Assembly (NCBI GenBank): GCA_009711785.1
Contig: VENA01000017.1
Span: forward strand, 18,740-82,739
Length of the DNA stretch: 64,000 nt
DNA from: Bacillota bacterium
GTDB taxonomy: Bacteria > Bacillota > Clostridia > Tissierellales > MES13
Direction of reading: 5' to 3'
Below the pieces are notes generated by a model. The model was not told the DNA's origin and searched no databases. It worked only from the letters and a program-made list of their open reading frames with translations. Both the position numbers and the translations under genes were made by a program. Shown here piece by piece: positions 43,385 through 52,049 of this stretch (within the stretch, counting starts at the first letter, position 1; every line of letters starts with the position of its first letter).

Positions 43385-45295
43385 ATGTCAAAAGTACAGA
43401 TAACTTTACCTGATAATTCAAAACGAGAGTATGATAATGGAGTAAAGGTTATTGACGTTGCAAAGGATATTAGTGAAGGTTTAGCAAGAGCAGTTGTTGG
43501 AGCAAAAGTCAATGGAAAATTAGTAGGACTAAAATATGAAATGAATGAGGATTCTGAGCTAACCTTATTAAAATTTAATAGTGATGGAGGAGAGGAAATA
43601 TACAGACATACTAGTGCACATATATTAGCACAGGCTGTAAAAAGATTATTTCCAGATACAAAGTTAGCTATAGGACCTGCTATAGATAATGGTTTTTATT
43701 ATGACTTTGATACAGAACATAGATTTACACCAGAAGATTTAGAAAAAATAGAAAAGGAAATGAAAAACATAGTTAAAGAAAGACTTGAGATAGAAAGATT
43801 TGAACTTCCAAGGGATGAGGCTTTAGAGTTTTTAAAGGAAAAACAAGAAGATTATAAAGTTGAATTAGTTGAAGATTTACCTGAAGATTCTATTATATCT
43901 TTTTATAGACAAGGAGATTTTGTTGATTTATGTGCAGGACCTCATTTACCGAATACAAAGAAAGTAAAGGCAATTAAATTATTAAACATAGCAGGAGCAT
44001 ACTGGCGTGGAGATGAAAATAGAAAGATGTTACAAAGAATATATGGTACTTCTTTCGAAAAGAAAAAAGAGTTAAAAAAATATTTAAAGAGATTAGAAGA
44101 AGCTAAGAAAAGAGACCACAGAAAGATAGGAAAAGAACTTAAATTATTTACATTAGAAGAAGAAGGACCTGGATTTCCATTTTTCTTACCTAGAGGAACA
44201 GAACTTAAAAATGCATTACTTGATTATTGGAGAGAAGTTCATAAGTTAGCTGATTATGTAGAAGTTGAAACTCCAATAATATTAAATAAAAAACTATGGG
44301 AAACTTCAGGACATTGGTTCCATTACAAAGAAAACATGTATACTTTAAAAATAGATGAAGAAGATTATGCAATAAAACCAATGAATTGTCCTGGTGGTAT
44401 GTTGGTATACAAAGATGAAATGCATTCTTATAGAGATTTCCCATTAAGAATAGGAGAGATAGGTAGAGTTCATAGACATGAATTATCAGGAACTTTACAC
44501 GGATTAATGAGGGTAAGAGCTTTTACTCAGGATGATGCCCACATATTTATGTTACCAGAACAAATTAAGGATGAAATTAAAGGTGTTGCTAATAAAATAG
44601 ATGAAATATATTCTAAATTTGGTTTTAAATATCATGTTGAACTATCAACTAGACCAGAAAATTCATTAGGTAGCGATGAAGATTGGGAACACGCTGAAAA
44701 GTCCTTAAAACAAGCGTTAGATGAGCTTGATTTACCTTATATAGTTAATGAAGGAGATGGAGCTTTCTATGGACCTAAAATAGACTTTCACTTAGAAGAT
44801 TGTATAGGTAGAACATGGCAATGTGGTACTATACAGCTTGATTTTCAATTACCTCAAAGGTTTGATTTATCATATGTAGGAAAAGATGGAGATAAACATA
44901 AACCAATCGTTATCCATACAGTTGCCTTTGGAAGCATTGAAAGATTTATAGGTATTTTAATTGAACATTATGCAGGTAAGTTTCCAGTTTGGCTATCTCC
45001 AGTTCAAGCTACTATTTTACCTATATCAGATAAATTTAACGATTATGGAAAAGAAATTAAAAAGAAATTAAAGAAAAAAGGTATTAGAGTAGAGATGGAT
45101 ACTAGAGCAGAGAAAATTGGGTATAAAATAAGAGAAGCTCAACTTGATAAGATACCTTATATGTTAATAGTAGGGGAAAAAGAAGTTGAAAGTAAGACAG
45201 TATCAGTAAGATCTAGAGATGAAGGAGATAAAGGAGCAGTAGATATAAATAAATTTATAGATAATGTAACAGAGGAAATAGAAAATAGAAAATAA
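43385..45295 (+). CDS. thrS: Threonine--tRNA ligase
   Basis: 636 residues, class II synthetase charging tRNA-Thr. Domains: TGS domain (ITLPDNSKREYDNGVKVIDVA) at the N-terminus; editing domain with HTSAHILAQAVKRLFP and the HxxxH motif, and DFVDLCAGPHLPNT; catalytic core with MNCPGGML carrying the zinc Cys, RIGEIGRVHRHE, and GSIERFIGILIEH; and the anticodon-binding domain at the end. AGGAGGGAG precedes ATG 43385. Controlled by the T-box. In Bacillus thrS is also followed closely by infC-rpmI-rplT. Confidence 0.98.
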   Translation: MSKVQITLPDNSKREYDNGVKVIDVAKDISEGLARAVVGAKVNGKLVGLKYEMNEDSELTLLKFNSDGGEEIYRHTSAHILAQAVKRLFPDTKLAIGPAIDNGFYYDFDTEHRFTPEDLEKIEKEMKNIVKERLEIERFELPRDEALEFLKEKQEDYKVELVEDLPEDSIISFYRQGDFVDLCAGPHLPNTKKVKAIKLLNIAGAYWRGDENRKMLQRIYGTSFEKKKELKKYLKRLEEAKKRDHRKIGKELKLFTLEEEGPGFPFFLPRGTELKNALLDYWREVHKLADYVEVETPIILNKKLWETSGHWFHYKENMYTLKIDEEDYAIKPMNCPGGMLVYKDEMHSYRDFPLRIGEIGRVHRHELSGTLHGLMRVRAFTQDDAHIFMLPEQIKDEIKGVANKIDEIYSKFGFKYHVELSTRPENSLGSDEDWEHAEKSLKQALDELDLPYIVNEGDGAFYGPKIDFHLEDCIGRTWQCGTIQLDFQLPQRFDLSYVGKDGDKHKPIVIHTVAFGSIERFIGILIEHYAGKFPVWLSPVQATILPISDKFNDYGKEIKKKLKKKGIRVEMDTRAEKIGYKIREAQLDKIPYMLIVGEKEVESKTVSVRSRDEGDKGAVDINKFIDNVTEEIENRK

Positions 45296-45306
45296 AACCT
45301 AAGTTT

Positions 45307-45347
45307 ACTCCTCTCTAAACTAAATAGTTTAGGGAGGAGTTTTTTTA
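45307..45347 (+). terminator. Intrinsic terminator after thrS
   Basis: ACTCCTC (45307-45313) pairs with GAGGAGT (45334-45340) around AAACTA/TAGTTT, followed by seven Ts. Confidence 0.85.
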
Positions 45348-45354
45348 AAAATAA

Positions 45355-45378
45355 AAAGAACGGTTTAACCGTTCTTTA
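45355..45378 (-). terminator. Terminator of the FtsH-like gene
   Basis: AAAGAACGGTT and AACCGTTCTTT form an 11-bp stem (45355-45377) overlapping the reverse gene's stop, with a T-rich tail on the reverse strand. Confidence 0.75.
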
Positions 45379-46932
45379 GCTTGCAGTATTTGGAAGTTTA
45401 TTATGTTTTTCAACGATTTCTTTTAGTTCTTCCCCTGTAATAGTTTCTTTTTCTAATAAATAATTTGCGATTTCTTTTAATATTATTTTATTTTCTCTAA
45501 TAAGACATAATGATTTTTCAAAACACTCATCAATTATTGCTTTAATTTCTCTTTCAATTTTATTAATATTATATTTTATATACTGATTTTTTATTGTGAT
45601 GTTACCAAAAGAACTCATTCCATAATTACATACCATTTCTTCAGCAATATCTGTAGCTTTTTTCAAATCATTATGGGCTCCTGTAGTAACTTCATCAAAG
45701 ATAATTTTTTCGGCTGCTCTTCCACCTAACAAAACCATTATCTTACACATCAGTTCATTTTGTGTATGAAGATATCTTTCTTCGTCAGGAAATTTCAAAA
45801 CATATCCTAAAGCTTGACCTCTTGGTACTATAGATATTTTTTGTACCATATCAACATTTAATAATTTACCTACTAAAGCATGACCTGCTTCATGATGGGC
45901 AACTATGTTCTTTTCTTTTAATAATACTGAAGGGTGCTTAATTTCTAATCCTGCAACTACTCTTTCTATTGCAGTCTCAAAATCATCTATATCAATTAAT
46001 TTTTTATTATTTCTAACTGCAATGATTGCAGCTTCATTTGCTATGTTTGCTAATTGAGCTCCAGAAAAACCATGGGTTTTTTTAGATAAAGCATCAATTT
46101 CCACATCAGAATGGATGGGTTTATCTTTAATATGAACTTTAAATATTTCTTTTCGTGCGTTTAAATTAGGGTTTCCTACATAAATATGTCTATCAAATCT
46201 ACCAGGGCGTAATAAAGCTTCGTCTAATAAGTCTAATCTATTTGTGGCCCCTATAACTACTACTGTATTATTTTTATTAAAACCATCTAATTCAACTAGC
46301 AATTGATTTAAAGTTTGATCTTTTTCATTGTTACTATCCATATTTCTTTTACAGCCTATAGCATCTATTTCATCTATAAAAATTATACTTGGTGCACCTT
46401 TTTTAGCTTTTTCAAACAAACTTCTTATTCTCTTAGCTCCTACTCCTACATATTTTTCAACAAATTCTGATCCGCTTGAGTAAAAGAATGAAGAATTAGT
46501 CTCTCCTGCAACAGCCTTAGCAAGCAATGTTTTCCCTGTACCAGGAGGGCCATGAAATAAAATTCCTTTTGGTATTTTTGCACCCATTTTTTTGTACTTT
46601 TCTGAGTTGTTTATAAAATCAATAATCTCTTGAAGTTCATCTTTTACTTCATCTAATCCAGCGACATCATTAAAAGAAACATCTGATTTATTTTGGTCAT
46701 TAGTATTTTCATCTTTATTTTTATCGGTTGTAACAGAAGCTGTAACTAGCTGAGGTTTGCTGTCTAGCTTTAAATAATACACTAATAGACCTAGCGTAAC
46801 CGTAGATATTAAAATAGTATCTCCAGTGGTAAATCTAGTAAGCATTACGTCGGAAAAAAGTTTATGGTAAATCAAAAAAGATGATGTTACTAATCCAAAG
46901 ACAAGCAATAAAAATACTATCCGTTTTTTCAA
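45376..46932 (-). CDS. Short FtsH-like membrane AAA metalloprotease
   Basis: 518 residues; canonical FtsH has about 600-650. Two N-terminal hydrophobic helices (IVFLLLVFGLVTSSFLIY; ILISTVTLGLLVYYL) are separated by only about 20 residues, so the large external domain of FtsH is missing. The AAA module is intact: FNDVAGLDEVKDEL, Walker A GPPGTGKT, Walker B IIFIDEIDAIG, and ATNRLDLLDEALLRPGRFDR. The protease site HEAGH and the later TTGAHNDL with its Asp ligand are present. It should degrade membrane or cytoplasmic proteins. Probably a paralogue beside a full FtsH elsewhere (inference). Confidence 0.88.
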   Translation of the reverse strand: MKKRIVFLLLVFGLVTSSFLIYHKLFSDVMLTRFTTGDTILISTVTLGLLVYYLKLDSKPQLVTASVTTDKNKDENTNDQNKSDVSFNDVAGLDEVKDELQEIIDFINNSEKYKKMGAKIPKGILFHGPPGTGKTLLAKAVAGETNSSFFYSSGSEFVEKYVGVGAKRIRSLFEKAKKGAPSIIFIDEIDAIGCKRNMDSNNEKDQTLNQLLVELDGFNKNNTVVVIGATNRLDLLDEALLRPGRFDRHIYVGNPNLNARKEIFKVHIKDKPIHSDVEIDALSKKTHGFSGAQLANIANEAAIIAVRNNKKLIDIDDFETAIERVVAGLEIKHPSVLLKEKNIVAHHEAGHALVGKLLNVDMVQKISIVPRGQALGYVLKFPDEERYLHTQNELMCKIMVLLGGRAAEKIIFDEVTTGAHNDLKKATDIAEEMVCNYGMSSFGNITIKNQYIKYNINKIEREIKAIIDECFEKSLCLIRENKIILKEIANYLLEKETITGEELKEIVEKHNKLPNTAS

Positions 46933-47094
46933 AATTATCCCACCTTTGATCTTGAGTTATTTTATGTTAATAGTAGTTTAACCAGATAATATTCTAAATA
47001 TATGTAATTTTTAATAATATAAAAGGTAAAATTTACAAAGTGGTTTACTTTTCATATGATTTTAAGTATAATATTTATGAAAAGAAATTTTTTG

Positions 47095-47123
47095 TTGACA
47101 AAATTCAATCTATGGAATATAAT
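47095..47123 (+). promoter_or_regulatory. SigA-type promoter of infC-rpmI-rplT
   Basis: Perfect TTGACA (47095-47100) and TATAAT (47118-47123) with a 17-base spacer. Confidence 0.93.
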
Positions 47124-47129
47124 GATATA

Positions 47130-47272
47130 AGTGAAAATAAAGTAGAAGTTTCCGCTTCTCACCTTATGGCTAAGGCTAATAGGGTTAATAGTTATTATCT
47201 AATCTTAAATAAGGGATTAGTATATCTATGTGGAGTCAAGCGGATAGTGATAAAACTATCCGTTTTTTTATA
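47130..47272 (+). promoter_or_regulatory. infC operon leader (ribosomal protein L20 leader type)
   Basis: The long untranslated leader contains TTTCCGCTTCTCACCTT near 47150-47167, which matches the CCGCTTCTCACC hallmark of Firmicute infC/L20 leaders. It ends in a terminator, CGGATAGT (47241-47248)/ACTATCCG (47255-47262) with T7. In Bacillus the L20 protein binds this leader and stops transcription of its own operon. An 83-codon open frame over this stretch is not a gene. Confidence 0.85.
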
Positions 47273-47314
47273 TATAGAGGTTAATTTTTAAAAAAATCAG
47301 GAGGTGTCTTAACA

Positions 47315-47824
47315 ATTAAAGAACTTCAAATTAATGAGCAAATCAGAGAGAGGGAAGTAAGATTAATTAACGCAGATGGCGAACAAGTAGGAATTGTCCC
47401 TATAAGAAAGGCGCAACAAGAGGCTTTTGATAAAAAATTAGATTTAGTGAAGGTAGCGCCTAATGCTAAGCCACCTGTTTGTAGAATTATGGACTATGGA
47501 AAGTACAAATATGAGCAGGCAAAGAAAGAAAAAGAAGCAAAGAAAAAACAGAAGGTTATTAACATTAAAGAAATTAGAGTTACACCTCATACAGAGGAAC
47601 ATGACCTTCAAGTAAAGGGTAAAAAAGCTATTAAGTTCTTGAAAAATGAAGATAAAGTTAAAGTTACAGTTAGATTTAGAGGAAGAGAATTAGGACATAA
47701 AGAACAAGGTAGACAAGTGCTTGATAGATTTACAGAAATAACTTCTGAATATGGAGTTATAGATAAAAAGCCAAAAATGGAAGGTAGAAACATGGTTATG
47801 TTTTTACGTCCAAAGAATTTATAG
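47315..47824 (+). CDS. infC: Translation initiation factor IF-3, ATT start
   Basis: IF-3 binds the 30S subunit and checks the start codon. The frame holds the full N-terminal domain (IKELQINEQIREREVRLINADGEQ as codons from 47315), but no ATG, GTG or TTG is available upstream of residue 45, and an in-frame stop lies at 47282. AGGAGGTG (47299-47306) sits eight bases before ATT 47315, so ATT is the start, as known for infC in E. coli and Bacillus relatives. 169 residues with PPVCRIMDYGKYKYEQ and FRGRELGHKEQG. First gene of infC-rpmI-rplT. Confidence 0.93.
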   Translation: MKELQINEQIREREVRLINADGEQVGIVPIRKAQQEAFDKKLDLVKVAPNAKPPVCRIMDYGKYKYEQAKKEKEAKKKQKVINIKEIRVTPHTEEHDLQVKGKKAIKFLKNEDKVKVTVRFRGRELGHKEQGRQVLDRFTEITSEYGVIDKKPKMEGRNMVMFLRPKNL

Positions 47825-47842
47825 TCGAGAGGAGGAACTAAT

Positions 47843-48037
47843 ATGCCAAAAATGAAAACTCATAAAGGAGCAGCTAAGAGATTTAAAAAGACTGCTAAAG
47901 GAAAATTAAAAAGAAAAAGTAACTATACAAGTCATATACTAGGCAAAAAGTCTCCAAAGAGAAAAAGAAAGCTTAGAAAAGATAAGTTAGTTCATTCAAG
48001 TGATGAAAAAAGAATTAAAAAGGTATTACCATACTAA
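47843..48037 (+). CDS. rpmI: 50S ribosomal protein L35
   Basis: 64 residues, very basic, a component of the large ribosomal subunit. The sequence [43 protein letters not shown] and KRIKKVLPY is typical end to end. GAGAGGAGG precedes ATG 47843, 18 bases after infC. Confidence 0.98.
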   Translation: MPKMKTHKGAAKRFKKTAKGKLKRKSNYTSHILGKKSPKRKRKLRKDKLVHSSDEKRIKKVLPY

Positions 48038-48063
48038 ATTAAAGGCTAAAGGAGGTACCAGAG

Positions 48064-48417
48064 ATGGCGAGAGTAAAAAAAGCAATGAATGCAAAAAAGA
48101 AACACAAGAAAATATTAAAACTTGCTAAGGGTTATTATGGAGCTAAGAGTAAGCTATTTAGACCGGCTAACCAAGCTGTTATGAGAGCTCTTAATTCAGC
48201 ATATACAGGACGTAAATTAAGAAAGAGAGATTTTAGAAAGTTATGGATTACTAGAATTAATGCAGGTGCTAGAATGAATGGATTATCATATAGTAGATTC
48301 ATTAATGGATTAAAGAAAGCCAATGTAGAGATTAACAGAAAAATGTTATCTGAAATGGCTATACATGATAAAGAATCATTTAAAGAATTAGTAGATTTAG
48401 CAAAATCAAATCTTTAA
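48064..48417 (+). CDS. rplT: 50S ribosomal protein L20
   Basis: 117 residues. The protein is needed for early 50S assembly and, in Bacillus, also represses its own operon through the leader RNA. Typical sequence: [69 protein letters not shown] precedes ATG 48064. Last gene of the operon; a strong terminator follows. Confidence 0.98.
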   Translation: MARVKKAMNAKKKHKKILKLAKGYYGAKSKLFRPANQAVMRALNSAYTGRKLRKRDFRKLWITRINAGARMNGLSYSRFINGLKKANVEINRKMLSEMAIHDKESFKELVDLAKSNL

Positions 48418-48422
48418 GATAT

Positions 48423-48454
48423 AAAAGTTCCGATATCGGAACTTTTATTTTTTT
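48423..48454 (+). terminator. Intrinsic terminator after rplT
   Basis: A 12-bp perfect palindrome AAAAGTTCCGAT/ATCGGAACTTTT (48423-48446) followed by ATTTTTTTT. Confidence 0.85.
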
Positions 48455-48548
48455 TGTAAAACTTTTAAACATAAGTTTAAAGTGATATAATAATAAAATG
48501 ATTATTCTAGTTAATACTACTAATAATAAATATTAGTAAATATAGGGG

Positions 48549-49913
48549 ATGATTGAAATAGAGTTTAAACATAGAATTGAACAATTAAAAATGAATCCAG
48601 CCCAAGTTTTAGTTATGGGATTTGCAGTATTAATATTAATAGGAGCAACCCTATTAAATCTGCCTATTTCGTCAATAGATGGAAAAAGTATAGGTTTTAT
48701 AGATGCATTATTCACTGCAGCTTCAGCAGTGTGTGTAACGGGGCTTATAGTTGTAAATACTGCAGCACATTGGACATTGTTTGGTAAGATAGTTATACTT
48801 ATTTTAATACAAATTGGTGGCCTAGGTTTTATGACTATGGCTACATTAGTCTCCTTTGTCATTGGTAAGAAAATAACACTTAAGGATAGACTAATAATGC
48901 AAGAGGAGTTAAACCAATTCACATTATCTGGTTTAGTTAAATTGACTAGATATATTATATTATCAACTATTATAATGGAAGGGTTAGGTGCCTTATTTTT
49001 ATCTAGTAAATTTATACCAGTCTATGGAGTTAAGAAAGGTATTTGGTTTTCTATATTTCATTCCATATCAGCATTTTGTAATGCAGGATTTGATTTGATT
49101 GGAAGTAGTATGGAACCCTTTGTAGAAAGTTATATTGTAAATATTACTGTGACATTATTAGTTGTGATTGGGGGATTAGGTTATACTGTATATATAGATA
49201 TAACAGAAAGTAGGAAGTATAAAAAATTTTCTTTACATACAAAACTTGTGTTAATTATTTCGGGAGGATTACTCTTAGTAGGATTTATTTTAACTTTATT
49301 TTTAGAATTTAACAATCCAGACACACTAGGACAATTAACATTTAAAGGAAAAATCCTAGCATCAATGTTTCAATCAGTAGTACCGAGGACAGCAGGTTTT
49401 AATAGTATTGATATGGCTTCTATAACAAATGCAACAGCTTTTATAATTATAATATTTATGTTTATAGGAGGTTCCCCAGGGTCTACAGCAGGAGGAATAA
49501 AAACAACGACTGTTGGTGCTATAGTTTTAGGTGTAGTTTCAGTTATTAAGGGTACTGACGATGTTGAAGTCTTTAAAAAAAGAATTAATAATGAAATAAT
49601 ATTTAGAGCTTTAGCAGTTATAGGAATAGGACTTTCTATAGTTGTTTTAGTAACTATGATTTTGTCAATTACTGAAAAAGGTACTGATGCAACTTTTTTA
49701 GATGTTTTATTTGAAACTGTTTCTGCCTTTGCTACAGTAGGGTTAAGCAGAGGATTAACGCCTAATCTTACCGTAATTGGAAGATTAGTTATCACAGTAA
49801 CTATGTTTGTAGGAAGACTTGGTCCATTAACAATGGCCTTTGCCTTTGCTAAAAAACGTAGAGAGAAAAAGGGAAGATACAGATATGCAGAAGAAAGAAT
49901 TATAGTTGGTTAG
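48549..49913 (+). CDS. ktrB: Potassium uptake protein, KtrB/TrkH family
   Basis: 454 residues with four repeated membrane-pore-membrane units. Selectivity-filter regions: SAVCVTGLIVVNTA, ISAFCNAGFDLIG, GGSPGSTAGGIKTTT and VSAFATVGLSRGLTP, each with the key Gly. KtrB imports K+, probably with Na+, and needs the cytoplasmic KtrA ring. The ATG at 48549 lies almost on its binding site (AGGGGA), so the exact start is uncertain. Its end overlaps the longest ktrA frame, and the two form an operon. Confidence 0.93.
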   Translation: MIEIEFKHRIEQLKMNPAQVLVMGFAVLILIGATLLNLPISSIDGKSIGFIDALFTAASAVCVTGLIVVNTAAHWTLFGKIVILILIQIGGLGFMTMATLVSFVIGKKITLKDRLIMQEELNQFTLSGLVKLTRYIILSTIIMEGLGALFLSSKFIPVYGVKKGIWFSIFHSISAFCNAGFDLIGSSMEPFVESYIVNITVTLLVVIGGLGYTVYIDITESRKYKKFSLHTKLVLIISGGLLLVGFILTLFLEFNNPDTLGQLTFKGKILASMFQSVVPRTAGFNSIDMASITNATAFIIIIFMFIGGSPGSTAGGIKTTTVGAIVLGVVSVIKGTDDVEVFKKRINNEIIFRALAVIGIGLSIVVLVTMILSITEKGTDATFLDVLFETVSAFATVGLSRGLTPNLTVIGRLVITVTMFVGRLGPLTMAFAFAKKRREKKGRYRYAEERIIVG

Positions 49914-49926
49914 GATGGTGAATATT

Positions 49927-50577
49927 ATGAGACAATTTGTTGTTATTGGTTGTGGAAGATTTGGAACAAGTGTAGCAGAAACTCTTTATAACTTAGGGTA
50001 CGATGTTTTAGCTATTGATAAAAGTGAAGAAAAAGTACAGGAAATATCAGATAAAGTAACCCATGCTGTTCAAGCTGATGCTATAGATGAAACTACTCTA
50101 AAAACATTAGGTATAAGAAATTTTGATGTAGCTGTTGTAACTATAGGTTCAGATATGCAAGCTTCTATAATGGCGACTTTGATTGCCAAAGAATTAGGTG
50201 TTAAATTAGTTATTGCTAAAGCACAAAATGAATTACATGCTAAAGTATTAGAAAAAACAGGAGCAGATAGGGTAGTATTTCCTGAAAGAGATATGGGTAG
50301 TAGAGTTGCTCATAATTTAGTTTCATCTAATATTTTAGATTATATTGAATTTGCGCCTGATTATAGTATTGTTGAGGTAACTGTAATGAAAGACTGGGAA
50401 AATAAAGCGTTAAAGGATTTAAATTTACCCACTGAATATGGTATTAATGTAATAGCTATTAAAAGGGATCAAGAAATGAATATATCACCCTATGCTGATG
50501 ATTTGATAAAAAAAGGTGATGTTTTAATAGTTATAGGAGCAAATAAAGATTTAAGAAAACTTGAGAAAAATAGTTAG
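49927..50577 (+). CDS. ktrA: Potassium channel regulatory protein KtrA (RCK domain)
   Basis: The start is put at ATG 49927 (MRQFVVIGCGRFG), seven bases after GGTGA; an ATG at 49915 is an alternative. 216 residues. The N-terminal RCK/Rossmann domain has VVIGCGRFGTSVAETL, the acidic AIDKS end that binds the ribose, and QADAIDETTL; the C-terminal TrkA-C domain follows from about 135. KtrA binds ATP or ADP and gates KtrB; relatives also bind c-di-AMP. It is 13 bases downstream of ktrB. Confidence 0.95.
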   Translation: MRQFVVIGCGRFGTSVAETLYNLGYDVLAIDKSEEKVQEISDKVTHAVQADAIDETTLKTLGIRNFDVAVVTIGSDMQASIMATLIAKELGVKLVIAKAQNELHAKVLEKTGADRVVFPERDMGSRVAHNLVSSNILDYIEFAPDYSIVEVTVMKDWENKALKDLNLPTEYGINVIAIKRDQEMNISPYADDLIKKGDVLIVIGANKDLRKLEKNS

Positions 50578-50590
50578 TAGGGGGGATACC

Positions 50591-51391
50591 TTGAGTATAA
50601 TTACTAGTTCTTCAAATAAACAAGTTAAACTAGTAAAAAAACTACATAAGAAAAAATACAGATGGAAAAATAAAAGTTTTTTTACTGAAGGAGTAAGATC
50701 TGTAAGTGAGGTAATTAAGTCTAAGGATATTAAAATTAAATTCATTTTATATAGTGCTTCTTTATTTGATATTGAAGGTGGAAAAGATTTATTTAATGCT
50801 ATAGATAAAGACATAGTATATGAAACTACTGATAATTTACTTAAAGAAGTAAGTGATACTAAAAATCCTCAGGGTATTTTAGCTGTTGTAAGTTTTAATA
50901 CTAATGAATTAGAAGATATTTTATTAGATGATTTAAATTTTTTAGTAATATTAGATAGAGTACAAGATCCTGGAAATATGGGTACAATAATTAGAACTGC
51001 AGATGCAATGGGTGCAAATGGAATAATAACCACCAGTGGTTGTGTTGATGTTTATAATCCTAAAACAATAAGAGCAACAATGGGTTCTATTTTTCATATG
51101 CCAATATTAAATCATAACAATACAACTAAATTAGTAAATGAATTAAAAAGTAAAAATATATCAATAATATCATCATACTTAACTACAAATAAGTATTGTT
51201 ATGATATAAATTTTAATAAAAATTTTGCATTAGTTATAGGTAATGAAGCAAATGGTATTACTAAAGAAATTGTGGATATTTCAGATGAAATATTAAAAAT
51301 ACCAATGACAGGAAAAGCAGAATCTTTAAATGCTGCAATTGCGTCAGGGATAATTATGTATGAAGCGTTGAAACAAAGACAGAATTTTTAG
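50591..51391 (+). CDS. TrmH (SpoU) family RNA methyltransferase
   Basis: GGGGGGAT (50580-50587) fits TTG 50591 (MSIITSSSNKQVKLVKKL), so the longer frame from 50561 is not used; 266 residues. The N-terminal substrate-binding domain (FFTEGVRSVSEVIKSK) is followed by the SPOUT fold with the knotted SAM site: LVILDRVQDPGNMGTIIRTADAMG, FALVIGNEANGI and IPMTGKAESLNAAIASGI. It should 2'-O-methylate rRNA or tRNA; the target is unknown. Bacillus YsgA is the likely counterpart, also just upstream of pheST. Confidence 0.92.
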   Translation: MSIITSSSNKQVKLVKKLHKKKYRWKNKSFFTEGVRSVSEVIKSKDIKIKFILYSASLFDIEGGKDLFNAIDKDIVYETTDNLLKEVSDTKNPQGILAVVSFNTNELEDILLDDLNFLVILDRVQDPGNMGTIIRTADAMGANGIITTSGCVDVYNPKTIRATMGSIFHMPILNHNNTTKLVNELKSKNISIISSYLTTNKYCYDINFNKNFALVIGNEANGITKEIVDISDEILKIPMTGKAESLNAAIASGIIMYEALKQRQNF

Positions 51392-51412
51392 AAAAATCAT
51401 TACATAATAGCC

Positions 51413-51441
51413 TTGTATTTTACAACACCTCATGCTATAAT
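51413..51441 (+). promoter_or_regulatory. SigA-type promoter upstream of yqzL
   Basis: TTGTAT (51413-51418) and TATAAT (51436-51441) with a 17-base spacer. No better promoter is seen between yqzL and the Phe T-box, so both may lie on one transcript. Confidence 0.65.
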
Positions 51442-51475
51442 TTAAATAAATAGCCTTGAAGGGGTGTATAACCTT

Positions 51476-51565
51476 ATGATTGATGCTAATTTTTTCTGGA
51501 ATTTATTTCAACTTACAGGTTCAATTAATGCTTATTTAATGTATAAGAAGCTAGCAATAAATTAA
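51476..51565 (+). CDS. yqzL: YqzL family small protein
   Basis: The 29-residue product starts at ATG 51476 behind AAGGGGTG. Its core, FFWNLFQLTGSINAYLMYKKL, matches Bacillus YqzL (W-K/N-x-F-x-x-T-G-x-I-x-x-Y-L-x-x-K-x-L), although it is shorter at the end. In Bacillus yqzL lies ahead of recO and has no known function. Here it lies between the TrmH-type gene and the Phe T-box, an unusual place. It is too short for ordinary ORF lists. Confidence 0.75.
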   Translation: MIDANFFWNLFQLTGSINAYLMYKKLAIN

Positions 51566-51579
51566 TATGATATATACTA

Positions 51580-51812
51580 AAGGTAATGATAGAGAAAAGT
51601 ATGTATAAAAGACATAATAGAGAGAAGGTGTCCTAGGCTGAAAGCACCTTTATGTTCTGATATGCTGAAAATTCACTCTTAAACTGCTAAGTCGAAAGTT
51701 ATATAGTAGTAGACTTATGCCGGAGAGATTCGTTATATTGTTAAGTGATCTAATGATTAGATTATTAGGGTGGTACCGCGGAGATTTTCGTCCCTTTAGG
51801 GGCGTTTTTTTA
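51580..51812 (+). promoter_or_regulatory. T-box leader, phenylalanine specifier
   Basis: Stem I contains AGTA (about 51598-51601) and the specifier loop GAAAA-TTC-A followed by the CTCT of the lower helix; TTC is at 51672-51674. The core AGGGTGGTACCGCGG is at 51767-51781. A short terminator CGTCCC/GGGGCG with T7 ends at 51812. Uncharged tRNA-Phe should allow read-through into the small membrane gene and pheST. The tRNA-Phe(GAA) gene at 38361 fits both contact sites. Confidence 0.95.
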
Positions 51813-51845
51813 TTGCATAAATTAGTACGCAAAGGAGAGTGAAAC

Positions 51846-52025
51846 ATGGAATATCTAGTAAGTTTTTTAGTTTTTTTCTTAGCGTATTTTAGTTTAAATT
51901 TTTTAATTGCTAAAGTAACAAAGAAATCGAAATATCATGGTAATTTAAGATTATTAACAAAAAATAGTTTTTTAGTTAGTTTAATCTACATAGTTGTCAT
52001 TTTTGTATTAAAAAGAATTAATTGA
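51846..52025 (+). CDS. Small two-helix membrane protein between T-box and pheS
   Basis: AAAGGAGAG precedes ATG 51846. 59 residues: a hydrophobic N-terminal helix (YLVSFLVFFLAYFSLNFLI), a basic loop (KVTKKSKYHGNLRLLTKN), and a second helix (FLVSLIYIVVIFVL) ending KRIN. It ends 24 bases before pheS and is behind the tRNA-Phe switch. Size and layout parallel the protein encoded between the Val T-box and valS, although the sequences are not clearly alike. No family recognised. Confidence 0.7.
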   Translation: MEYLVSFLVFFLAYFSLNFLIAKVTKKSKYHGNLRLLTKNSFLVSLIYIVVIFVLKRIN

Positions 52026-52049
52026 TAGATAAAAAGAAAGGAGATTATT

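Noticed and set aside
47040..47291. 83-codon + strand ORF
   Set aside because: It covers the infC promoter and L20-type leader, includes the terminator, and has no ribosome site.
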